Assembly: GCF_000719135.1 (NCBI RefSeq)
Contig: NZ_JOEK01000017.1
Span: 1 to 64,000 of the forward strand
DNA length: 64,000 nt
Reading direction: 5' to 3'
DNA from: Streptomyces avicenniae
GTDB lineage: Bacteria > Actinomycetota > Actinomycetes > Streptomycetales > Streptomycetaceae
The position numbers were made by a program, and so were the translations under genes. Positions 41,564 through 48,874 of the stretch are shown piece by piece (the first letter of the stretch is position 1; every line of letters starts with the position of its first letter). The notes under the pieces were generated by a model. It saw only the letters and a program-made list of their open reading frames with translations, was not told the origin of the DNA and did not search any database.

Positions 41564-43212
41564 TCCGCTTCGAGGACGTGTCGGTGACGTACGCCGACGC
41601 CGCCGCGCCCGCGCTGTCGGGCGTGGACCTGACGGTGGAGGAGGGCGAGCTGTGCCTCCTCGTCGGCCCGTCGGGGGTCGGCAAGTCCACGCTGCTGAAC
41701 GCCGTGTGCGGCCTGGTGCCGCACTTCACCGGCGGCACCCTGCGCGGCAGGGTCACGGTCGCCGGGCGCGACACGCGCACGCACCCGCCGCGTGACCTGG
41801 CGGACGTCGTCGGCACGGTCGGGCAGGACCCGCTCGCCCACTTCGTCACCAGCACCGTCGAGGACGAACTCGCCTACGGCATGGAGTCCTTGGGCGTGCC
41901 GCGCGACACGATGCGGCGGCGCGTCGAGGAGACCCTCGACCTGCTCGGCCTCGCCGACCTGCGGGACCGACCCCTGGCGACGCTCTCCGGCGGGCAGCGG
42001 CAGCGCGTCGCGATCGGCTCGGTGCTGACCCCGCATCCGCGCGTGCTCGTGCTGGACGAGCCGACGTCGGCGCTGGACCCGGCGGCGGCCGAGGAGGTCC
42101 TGGCCGTGCTCCAACGGCTGGTGCACGACCTGGGGACGACCGTGCTGATGGCCGAACACCGGCTGGAACGCGTCGTGCAGTACGCGGACCGCGTGCTCCT
42201 GCTGCCCGCGCCCGGCGAGCCGCCCGTGCTGGGCGATCCTGCGGCGGTGCTGGCGCGCTCGCCGGTGCGCCCGCCGGTCGTGGCGCTGGCGGGGCTGGCC
42301 GGATGGGAGCCGCCGCCGCTGTCCGTGCGGGACGCGCGGCGCCGTGCGGCGGGGCTGCGCGGGCGGCTCGACGGGCTGCGGCCCGCGCCCGCGGCATCGC
42401 CGGACGGCGGGGCGGCGCTGCTGGACGTGCGCGGGCTGACGGTGCGGCGTGGGCGCGCCGAGGTGCTGCGCGACGTCGGGCTCGTCGTGCGGCCGGGGGA
42501 GACCGTCGCGCTGATGGGCCGCAACGGGGCCGGGAAGACGACGCTGCTGCGCACGCTGATGGGCATGCACGCCCCGGCCGCCGGGTCCGTGACGCTGGCG
42601 GACGGCCTCGTCCCGCACCGCGCGGAGCCCGCCGCACTGCTGCGGCACGCGGGCCTCGTCCCGCAGGACCCGCGTGACCTGCTGTACGAGGAGACGGTCG
42701 CCGCCGAGTGCGCGGCGGCCGACGCGGACGCGGGCGCGGCCCCCGGCGCGTGCGCCGCGCTGGTCGCGCGGCTGCTGCCCGAGGTGCGGCGCGAGGCGCA
42801 TCCACGTGACCTGTCGGAAGGGCAGCGGCTGGCGCTGGCGCTCGCCGTGGTCCTCACGGCCGCGCCGCCCGCGCTGCTGCTCGACGAGCCGACGCGCGGG
42901 CTCGACTACGCGGCGAAGGAACGCCTCGCGGGCGTGCTGCGGGAGCTGGCGGACGAGGGGCACTGCGTGCTGCTCGCGACGCACGACGTCGAGCTGGCGG
43001 CGGACCTGGCGAGCCGCGTGGTGGTGCTGGCGGACGGCGAGGTGGTCGCGGACGGGCCGACGGCCGAGGTCGTCGTGGGGTCGCCCTCGTTCGCCCCGCA
43101 GGTGGCGAAGGTGCTGGCGCCGGGGCCGTGGCTGACGGTGGCGCAGGTCGCCGGCGCGCTGCGCGGCGTGGGGGGCGGCGTGCGGGACGACGTACGGGGC
43201 GGCGCGTCGTGA
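41560..43212 (+). CDS. ECF transporter ATPase, two ABC domains fused
   Basis: The 550-residue protein carries both EcfA-type ATPases in one chain. Domain 1 (about 1-250) has Walker A GPSGVGKST, signature LSGGQRQR and Walker B VLVLDEPTSALD. Domain 2 (about 285-530) has Walker A GRNGAGKTT, signature variant LSEGQRLAL and Walker B ALLLDEPTRGLD. All catalytic motifs are intact, though the second signature has E for G. It powers import through EcfT and the S component, and is coupled by GTGA overlaps on both sides. Confidence 0.95.
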   Translation: MIRFEDVSVTYADAAAPALSGVDLTVEEGELCLLVGPSGVGKSTLLNAVCGLVPHFTGGTLRGRVTVAGRDTRTHPPRDLADVVGTVGQDPLAHFVTSTVEDELAYGMESLGVPRDTMRRRVEETLDLLGLADLRDRPLATLSGGQRQRVAIGSVLTPHPRVLVLDEPTSALDPAAAEEVLAVLQRLVHDLGTTVLMAEHRLERVVQYADRVLLLPAPGEPPVLGDPAAVLARSPVRPPVVALAGLAGWEPPPLSVRDARRRAAGLRGRLDGLRPAPAASPDGGAALLDVRGLTVRRGRAEVLRDVGLVVRPGETVALMGRNGAGKTTLLRTLMGMHAPAAGSVTLADGLVPHRAEPAALLRHAGLVPQDPRDLLYEETVAAECAAADADAGAAPGACAALVARLLPEVRREAHPRDLSEGQRLALALAVVLTAAPPALLLDEPTRGLDYAAKERLAGVLRELADEGHCVLLATHDVELAADLASRVVVLADGEVVADGPTAEVVVGSPSFAPQVAKVLAPGPWLTVAQVAGALRGVGGGVRDDVRGGAS

Positions 43213-44054
43213 CGGCGCGGTTCGCGGTCGTCGGCCTCGGGCCGCGCTCGGCCGCCGCGTTGGCGCTGGTGTCGGCGGTGGGGGTCGTGGCGTTCGGCTG
43301 GCCGCTGCTTGCCGACCCGGGCTCCGGCCTCGCGCACTCGGCCGACGCGCCCTGGCTGTTCGCGCTGCTGCTGCCGCTGCTGCTCGCCGTGGTCGCGGCG
43401 ACGCTCGCGGACACGGGCCTCGGCGCGAAGGCCGTCGCGATGCTCGGCGTCCTGGCGGCCGGGGGCGCGGCGCTGCGCCCGCTGGGGGCGGGGGCGGCGG
43501 GGCTCCAGCCGATGTTCTTCCTGATGGTGGTCGCGGGGCGGGCGCTCGGGCCGGGGTTCGGCTTCGTGGTGGGCTCGGTGGCGATGTTCGTGTCGGCGCT
43601 GCTGACGGGCGGCGTCGGGCCGTGGCTGCCGTTCCAGATGCTGGCGATGGGCTGGGTGGCGATGGGCGCGGGGCTGCTGCCCGGCGGCGACCGGCTGCGC
43701 GGGCGGGGCGAGGTGGCGCTGCTGGCGGCGTACGGGGCGGTGTCGTCGCTGGGGTACGGGCTGGTGATGAACCTCCAGGGGTGGCCGTACCTGTTGGGGA
43801 TGGGCACCGGGGTGTCGTTCGTGCCGGGCGATCCGCTGCCGGAGAACCTGCGGCGCTACGTCGCGTACGTGCTGACGACGTCGCTCGGCTGGGACGTGCC
43901 GCGCGCGCTGCTGACGGCGGGGCTGGTGGCGGCCTGCGGCGGGACGGTGCTGCGCGCCCTGCGCCGAGCGACACGACGCGCGGCGTTCGACGTACCGACG
44001 CACTTCGCGCCGCCCCCGGACGGCGAACGCCGCGCCGCACGGTCGAAGAGCTGA
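43209..44054 (+). CDS. ECF transporter S component (predicted cobalamin/corrinoid)
   Basis: The 281-residue membrane protein has about six to seven helices. They include MFFLMVVAGRALGPGFGFVV, GSVAMFVSALLTGGVGPWLP and FQMLAMGWVAMGAGLL, a pattern seen in ECF S components, where the AxxxA surface of helix 1 docks on EcfT. Substrate choice rests on context: the operon is headed by a B12 riboswitch, so cobalamin or a precursor is expected, in the manner of CbrT-type S components. The final 40 residues are basic and hydrophilic (RALRRATRRAAFDVPTHFAP). It ends the operon. Confidence 0.85.
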   Translation: MTARFAVVGLGPRSAAALALVSAVGVVAFGWPLLADPGSGLAHSADAPWLFALLLPLLLAVVAATLADTGLGAKAVAMLGVLAAGGAALRPLGAGAAGLQPMFFLMVVAGRALGPGFGFVVGSVAMFVSALLTGGVGPWLPFQMLAMGWVAMGAGLLPGGDRLRGRGEVALLAAYGAVSSLGYGLVMNLQGWPYLLGMGTGVSFVPGDPLPENLRRYVAYVLTTSLGWDVPRALLTAGLVAACGGTVLRALRRATRRAAFDVPTHFAPPPDGERRAARSKS

Positions 44055-44091
44055 CGGGCCCGGCCCCGAGCAGTACGCGCGGGGCGCGGCG

Positions 44092-44613
44092 TCACTCCGG
44101 GGCGAGCGAGTCCAGCCCCACGTCCCAGGGGAACGTCGTGCTGTCTCCCTGCTTGGGCGGGTGCGGCTCCCCCGGGCCGAAGACCACGCGGACGCCTTGT
44201 TCCCGCAGCGTCTCGACGGCGCGCCCGACGGCGGGCTGGGCACCGAGCGCCGTGGACCAGAACGGCATGGCGACCACGGGGACTCCGAGGTGCACGCCCT
44301 CGGCGGGCAACCCCAGCGCGACCGTGTCGGTGATCCCGGCCGCCCACTTGCACGCGCTGGTGGTGGTCATCGGCGCCACGAGCATCGCGTCGGCCTTCGG
44401 GAGCGCGTCCCGCTGGTGCGGCAGCTTGTACCGGTCGCGCACCGGGTGGCCGGTCAGTTCGGACAGCTCGGGCCGCCGGGGCTCCAGCCAACGGGCGGCG
44501 GAGGGGGTGAGGACGAGGCACACGTCCCAGCCCGCCGCTTGTGCCGTGCGCACTCCGACGTCGATGTGACGGGTCGGGCCCGCCGCGCACGCGATGAGGT
44601 ACAGAACGCTCAT
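44092..44613 (-). CDS. Flavoprotein (PPC-decarboxylase-like)
   Basis: The 173-residue protein has the Flavoprotein fold signatures: MSVLYLIACAAGPTRHID at the start (phosphate-binding strand-loop), VCLVLTPSAARWL, MLVAPMTTTSACKWAAGITD with the conserved Asn/Thr-Lys flavin-site segment, and GVPVVAMPFWSTAL. Members bind FMN and decarboxylate cysteine-like groups or act as redox partners. Here it stands opposite an XRE regulator, a pairing frequent in Streptomyces. Its natural substrate is unknown. Confidence 0.82.
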   Translation of the reverse strand: MSVLYLIACAAGPTRHIDVGVRTAQAAGWDVCLVLTPSAARWLEPRRPELSELTGHPVRDRYKLPHQRDALPKADAMLVAPMTTTSACKWAAGITDTVALGLPAEGVHLGVPVVAMPFWSTALGAQPAVGRAVETLREQGVRVVFGPGEPHPPKQGDSTTFPWDVGLDSLAPE

Positions 44614-44914
44614 GGGCGCAGTCCACCTCGCTCGACCAGCCCGCGCAACTGCCCGCCAACGCCGGAGAACAGGTGACCGATACCGGCGGGATTTTTGGAG
44701 AGGGTTGTCGGCCCAGCCCGGCAACGGTTCGAGCGGCCCGCGCCGCCGCACAGGCCCTCGGTGGTACCCGCACATCCCCCGGCGCACCAGCCCTTCCGCG
44801 ACCGCGCCCCGCCGCCGTCCGGTATGACAGCCGAACACGGACCCCGGCCGATGGACCGGAGGTACCGTTTTCGGTGTCGGGGCAGAAATGGGCACGACTG
44901 GTTCGGAGTTCGGC
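44614..44914. other. Divergent intergenic region, flavoprotein/XRE
   Basis: A 301-base space between the divergent flavoprotein and XRE genes. It should hold two promoters. I see no strong palindrome and no small gene with a good ribosome site here. Confidence 0.4.
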
Positions 44915-46117
44915 ATGCCACTTCCCGCTGACGACCACACAGGCGCACGCATCGCCGACTACCGGAAACTACGTCAGCTCACGCAAGCGGGTCTGGCTCA
45001 GCGCGCGTTCGTCTCGCGCGGCACGATTGCGAAGATCGAGGCCGGGCTGTCGCCCGCCACTCCCGCCGTCGTCGCGGCCGTCGCCCGTGCGCTGGAGGTC
45101 GAAGTGGCCGTGCTCAACGGCCAGCCCTTCCTTGAGGAGATGCGCCAGGACCAGCTCGATCGCATGATCGCCCCGCTGGCCATCGCCCTGGACATGTACG
45201 ACCTCGGCCCTGATCTCAGCATCCGACCGCGCCCGCTGTCGGAGGTGTCGGCCGAGGTGGGCGAGCTGTGCAAGGCCGCCTGCGCCACGGAGTACAACAG
45301 GACAGGGGACCGGTTGCCCGGTCTGCTCGCCGAACTGACCACCATCATCAGCGGCTTGCCGGAAGGAGCGGAGCGCCGCCGCACCGCCGCACAACTCGCC
45401 TGGTGCTACTGGGTGGCCTACGAGTTCGCCTACCGGCTCGGCTTCCAGCATCTCGCCGCGATCGCCCTGGAGCGCATGGGCTACATGGGCGAACAGGCGC
45501 AAGATCCCCTGCTGCTGGCCCTCCGGCTCCAACGTCGCTCCAGCATGTTCCTGCGGCGTGGCGACAACCCGATGGCGCTCCGCGTCCTGGATCGCGCGCA
45601 ACAGCTCGTGGGACAGCACGACGCGCCTCGCTCGGTCCCGGCACTCGCCGTGTCCGGAAGCCTCCATCTCGCCGGGGCGATCGCCTCCGCGCAGGCCAAG
45701 AACGGCGAGGACGTTAAGGAGCGGATGAAGGAGGCCCGGGGCGTCGCCGAGCGCATCGGTGACGTGCCGCAGGTGTACTGGGCGTCGTTCGGGCTGACCA
45801 GCGTGGCCCACTTCGACGTCGCCACGTCGGTGGAGCTGGGGCGGCTCGGCGAGGCGGTGAAGTTCGCGCGCAAGATGCGGTTCCCTGCGGATCACCCTCG
45901 GATGCGGGTCGGCCGCTATCACATCGAACTGGCGAGGGCCTACTCACAGATGGGGCGTGGCGAGTCGGCGCAGAAGGAGCTGTTCAAGGCACGTGAGGCG
46001 GCGCCGCAGCAGGCGCGCTATCACCCGCTGATGCGGGAGACGGTGGGGGTACTCGTGCGCCGCTCCCGGTCCGTACCTGGCACGTTGGCATCGTTGGCGG
46101 CGTGGGTCGGGGTGTAG
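44915..46117 (+). CDS. XRE-family regulator with TPR-like domain
   Basis: The 400-residue protein has an N-terminal helix-turn-helix (ARIADYRKLRQLTQAGLAQR, then FVSRGTIAKIEAGLSPATP; residues about 10-60). A long helical-repeat region follows to the end, with TPR-like hairpins (HLAAIALERMGYMGEQAQD; RVGRYHIELARAYSQMGRGE). Such regulators often sense a peptide or small molecule and control a neighbouring operon. ATG 44915 has GGAG seven bases upstream; ATG 44888 is an in-frame alternative. The four small genes downstream, separated by two palindromes, are the likely targets. Confidence 0.88.
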   Translation: MPLPADDHTGARIADYRKLRQLTQAGLAQRAFVSRGTIAKIEAGLSPATPAVVAAVARALEVEVAVLNGQPFLEEMRQDQLDRMIAPLAIALDMYDLGPDLSIRPRPLSEVSAEVGELCKAACATEYNRTGDRLPGLLAELTTIISGLPEGAERRRTAAQLAWCYWVAYEFAYRLGFQHLAAIALERMGYMGEQAQDPLLLALRLQRRSSMFLRRGDNPMALRVLDRAQQLVGQHDAPRSVPALAVSGSLHLAGAIASAQAKNGEDVKERMKEARGVAERIGDVPQVYWASFGLTSVAHFDVATSVELGRLGEAVKFARKMRFPADHPRMRVGRYHIELARAYSQMGRGESAQKELFKAREAAPQQARYHPLMRETVGVLVRRSRSVPGTLASLAAWVGV

Positions 46118-46141
46118 AAGCGCCACGAGGACACCCCCTGA

Positions 46142-46161
46142 TGTTCCCGAATACGGGAACA
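46142..46161. repeat. Perfect palindrome TGTTCCCG-N4-CGGGAACA
   Basis: An 8-bp perfect dyad with loop AATA, 25 bases after the XRE gene stop and 64 bases before the first small gene. It may be an operator for the XRE regulator or a terminator hairpin; there is no T-tract. Confidence 0.65.
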
Positions 46162-46184
46162 CCAGGCCCTTCCCCTTTTGGAAA

Positions 46185-46216
46185 CCTGTGACGGTCGGAA
46201 CACTGAACGTCACAGG
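46185..46216. promoter_or_regulatory. Inverted repeat at the small operon's translation start region
   Basis: CCTGTGACG (46185-46193) and CGTCACAGG (46208-46216) are perfect complements with 14 bases between. The right arm runs into the ribosome site CACAGGAG of the gene at 46225. Binding by a protein, or folding of the mRNA, would block that start. Confidence 0.65.
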
Positions 46217-46224
46217 AGACGCCC

Positions 46225-46653
46225 ATGGCGACCACCCCTCCCCTCTCCCTGCCCCACTGGATGCCGCTCGATGGGCGGCTGCGCATAAGGCCGTTGGGGG
46301 AGGAGTTCGACGCTGTTCGGGTTCCCGCGCTTCAGGGGCTGTACGTCCTGCCGCGTCTCGCGTTGACGGGGTTGTCGGGGCCGGTGGTGGAGGATCCGGT
46401 GCAGCGGGTGTTGCACTGGCTCGTCCCGGTCGGTGCGGCGAACGGCCGGTGGTGGCCGGGCGGTGTCGTGCCGTTGGGCCGCGGGCACGTGCTCGCGATC
46501 CCGCCCGCCGACCGCGTCCACGGCCTGTGGGACGGGGACGCCGACGCCGAGGTCCGGTGGCTGACGTTCCGGCCCTCCGGCGACTGCCTGACCGACCCGG
46601 ACGTCCTGTACGGCGCACTGGTAAGGGTGTTCGGCGAGGTGGGCCATGGCTGA
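46225..46653 (+). CDS. Unknown small protein, first of a four-gene operon
   Basis: The 142-residue protein has no family I recognise. It is beta-rich and Trp-rich (VLHWLVPVGAANGRWWPGG; GHVLAIPPADRVHGLWDGDA; VRWLTFRPSGDCLTDPDVLY), without signal or membrane helix. Similar-looking proteins occur beside XRE regulators in Streptomyces accessory clusters. It starts at ATG 46225 with GGAG upstream, inside or just after an inverted repeat. The next gene starts inside its last codons (8-base overlap), so the four genes are one translational unit. Confidence 0.65.
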   Translation: MATTPPLSLPHWMPLDGRLRIRPLGEEFDAVRVPALQGLYVLPRLALTGLSGPVVEDPVQRVLHWLVPVGAANGRWWPGGVVPLGRGHVLAIPPADRVHGLWDGDADAEVRWLTFRPSGDCLTDPDVLYGALVRVFGEVGHG

Positions 46654-46834
46654 CGACCGCTACCGCCCACCGGAGCCCGCGCCCCGCCGCGACCCGAACC
46701 CGCACATCACCGTCATCACCGGCCTCGAAGGCCCGCTCTGGCGCCCCGTCCTCTCCCCCCACTCCCGCCAACAGCCGGACCCCGCCACCGAACCCGCCCA
46801 GGACGGCACGCACGACGAGGAAGACCCCACGTGA
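46646..46834 (+). CDS. Unknown 62-residue protein
   Basis: A short, polar, proline- and acid-rich product (DRYRPPEPAPRRDPNPHITV, then ITGLEGPLWRPVLSPHSR, tail DGTHDEEDPT). Probably mostly disordered, with one hydrophobic stretch HITVITGLEGPLW. Its ATG overlaps the previous gene by 8 bases and its stop overlaps the next start (GTGA). No family is recognised. Confidence 0.5.
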   Translation: MADDRYRPPEPAPRRDPNPHITVITGLEGPLWRPVLSPHSRQQPDPATEPAQDGTHDEEDPT

Positions 46835-47214
46835 CCGCCCGCCCCCTCCCCCGCCGCTGCGCCTACTGCTCGGCGACCGCCGGGGCCCTGGTCGCCGTCG
46901 CCAGGACGGGTGGTCCCGTGGTGCACGCGTGCCGCCCGTGCCGGGTCACGTACCGCCTGATGCCGCTGGCCGCCCACCCGGCCGGGTCCTGCGGCGCGCT
47001 GCACCACTGGCCCGAGGCCGTCCCGCGCGAGTTGGTCGCCCGCCTGGCCGACCTGGGCGACGCCCCGCAGCTGCGCGCCGTCGCCGACCGGCTGTTCCCC
47101 GCCGTCGCCGCCGCGGCGTCCCGCGTCGTGGCCTGCCGGGACCGTGGCGCCGCGACGATAGCCGTGCACGCCGCCGTCCTCGCCCTGTGGGTCGCCGTCA
47201 GGGAGGCGGAGTGA
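46831..47214 (+). CDS. Small zinc-ribbon-like protein of unknown function
   Basis: The 127-residue protein has CAYC (C10, C13) and CRPC (C34, C37), which would hold one zinc ion, then a helical C-terminal half (ELVARLADLGDAPQLRAVAD; AIAVHAAVLALWVAVREAE). No family is recognised. The GTG start overlaps the previous stop and the stop overlaps the next GTG (GTGA), the third link of the four-gene operon. Confidence 0.6.
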   Translation: MTARPLPRRCAYCSATAGALVAVARTGGPVVHACRPCRVTYRLMPLAAHPAGSCGALHHWPEAVPRELVARLADLGDAPQLRAVADRLFPAVAAAASRVVACRDRGAATIAVHAAVLALWVAVREAE

Positions 47215-47603
47215 CCGGCGAAGGCCCGCACGACGGGCCCGTGCAGCTGTTCACCTCCCACCTCTTCCCCGGCGGCGGCGGACGCGACGACACGGCAGCG
47301 GCCAGGGAATGGGCGTGGCGGACACTCGACACCTACGGCCTGTCCGCCGCCTGGCCGGTCGCCGACGCGATGATCACGGCCGGGCTGACGCGGCGCCCGT
47401 GGTGGCTGTCCCTGCGCGCCGACGAGAGCGGCGTCGTCGTGCAGATCCTGCGCGCACGCGCCGACCGCACCCCCCACCTGCCCGACCCGCTCCCCGGCCT
47501 GGCCGACGACGTCCGCCACACCTACGGCACCGCCCGCACACCGGACGGGCTGTGCATGTGGGCCAGCGTCACCACCGGCCCTGCCGCCCCGCCCGGCAGG
47601 TGA
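47211..47603 (+). CDS. Unknown small protein, last of the four-gene operon
   Basis: The 130-residue protein reads WAWRTLDTYGLSAAWPVADA, then RRPWWLSLRADESGVVVQIL and DGLCMWASVTT. The helix followed by strands that end in a Trp-containing strand is faintly like the GHKL ATP-binding (anti-sigma-like) proteins found beside such regulators, but no N or G boxes are clear, so I do not assign it. The gene is coupled to the previous one by GTGA. It ends 12 bases before the convergent peptidoglycan-binding gene. Confidence 0.6.
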   Translation: MTGEGPHDGPVQLFTSHLFPGGGGRDDTAAAREWAWRTLDTYGLSAAWPVADAMITAGLTRRPWWLSLRADESGVVVQILRARADRTPHLPDPLPGLADDVRHTYGTARTPDGLCMWASVTTGPAAPPGR

Positions 47604-47615
47604 GCAACCGCCCCG

Positions 47616-48710
47616 TCACACCGTGGTGTTGGCCTCCAGGACGGCGCGGCTCGCGGCGCCGTAGACGCCCTCCGGGTCGTCCGTGATGCCGTAGGCGGTC
47701 TGGAAGCGGGCGACGGCGGCGCGGGTCTCCTCGTCGAAGACCCCGTCCGTCGCGCCGTTGTAGACCCAGCCGAGCTGGAGCAGCCGCATCTGCAGCTCGA
47801 CGACCTCGGGGCCCTCGTCGCCGAGCTGGAGGACGGGCGGTTCCTCCGGTGTGGTCGGCGGGTCGGGGTCGCCCGGGTCGGGGTCGCCGGGGTCCGGGTC
47901 GCCGGGGTCGGGATCGCCCGGGTCCGGGTCGCCCGGATCGGGGTCGCCGGGACCGGTGGGCGGTCCTGGCGACTCGGGCGGCTCCGGCGACTCCGGCGGG
48001 TCGGGCGACTCCGAGCCGGGCGGCGGGGACGTCTGCGGCGGCTTCGGCTGCTCGGGCTCGGTCGGGCGCGGCGGCACGGGGATGTGCGGCTGCGCGCCCT
48101 CGTGGCCGCTCCTGGGCGGCGGGACGGTGCGCCCGTCCCAGCGCACGTCGCCGTCGCCTTCGCCGTGGCCGTCGGGGTCGCGCGTGGAGTCCTCGCCGCG
48201 CCCGGGGGTCTGCGTGGGGTCACGGGGCCGGGGGACCATGGGCGTGTCGGACACGTCCTCGTCGGGGATGGCGAGCGTCGGGCTGGCGGTGTCGCCGCGC
48301 AGCGCCTCGTCCGAACGGCCCTGCGCGCCGAGGAACGACGCGGCCAGCGCCGTGGTGCCCACGACGGCGGCGACCGCGCCGCCCGCCGCCGCGGCCATGC
48401 GGGTGCGCTGGCGCGGCTTGCGGTGGGTGGCGGGGGCGCGGCGCGGGGCGAGGTGCGCGACCTGTTCGAAGTCGGGTCCTGAGGCGGGCGCGGGGGTGGC
48501 GGGGGCCTGCGGCGGCGGTGGCTGAGGCACCGTCATGGCGTGTGACCTGCGCGGCGGGTCCAGCGGGAAGAGGGCGACGTCCGCCGGGTCGGGGCCGTAG
48601 CGGGGCGGATCGACGCGGCGGGACAGCGTATGGGTGAGGCAGTCGCAGGACGGGTCCCCCGAGGGCCATACGAGTCGCCCGCAGATCAGGCAGTCGGGCT
48701 GGTCGGTCAC
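47616..48710 (-). CDS. Membrane protein with C-terminal peptidoglycan-binding domain
   Basis: The 364-residue protein has an N-terminal cytoplasmic part with a possible metal site (CLICGRLVW, CDC) and a basic stretch (RAPATHRKPRQRTRM). One membrane helix follows (AAAGGAVAAVVGTTALAASF, about residues 110-130). A long acidic, Pro-rich extracellular spacer with six PGDPD units leads to a PG_binding_1 domain (VLQLGDEGPEVVELQMRLLQ and GVFDEETRAAVARFQTAYG). It would span membrane and periplasm-like space to touch the wall. GTG 48710 has GGGAGG upstream. The spacer resembles wall-spanning linkers. Confidence 0.85.
   Translation of the reverse strand: MTDQPDCLICGRLVWPSGDPSCDCLTHTLSRRVDPPRYGPDPADVALFPLDPPRRSHAMTVPQPPPPQAPATPAPASGPDFEQVAHLAPRRAPATHRKPRQRTRMAAAAGGAVAAVVGTTALAASFLGAQGRSDEALRGDTASPTLAIPDEDVSDTPMVPRPRDPTQTPGRGEDSTRDPDGHGEGDGDVRWDGRTVPPPRSGHEGAQPHIPVPPRPTEPEQPKPPQTSPPPGSESPDPPESPEPPESPGPPTGPGDPDPGDPDPGDPDPGDPDPGDPDPGDPDPPTTPEEPPVLQLGDEGPEVVELQMRLLQLGWVYNGATDGVFDEETRAAVARFQTAYGITDDPEGVYGAASRAVLEANTTV
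47861..47950. repeat. Six tandem 15-bp repeats
   Basis: Six units of the form GGTCGGGGTCGCCCG, differing by a few bases, encode PGDPD repeats in the spacer of the peptidoglycan-binding protein. Such blocks often vary in copy number between strains. Confidence 0.9.
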
Positions 48711-48874
48711 CGGCGCCTCCCGTCCCCGTCCCCTTGTGATGCCAGCGATTATGCACCACCCCTTTGGGTGACGGGGGGCGGTCGCCGAAGAAGCCGAAGC
48801 GGGCGAATGCGGACAAAATGAGAGCAAGGCAAACGAACGAACGAGTGACGCGTCGAACACGAGGAGGCGAGGCC

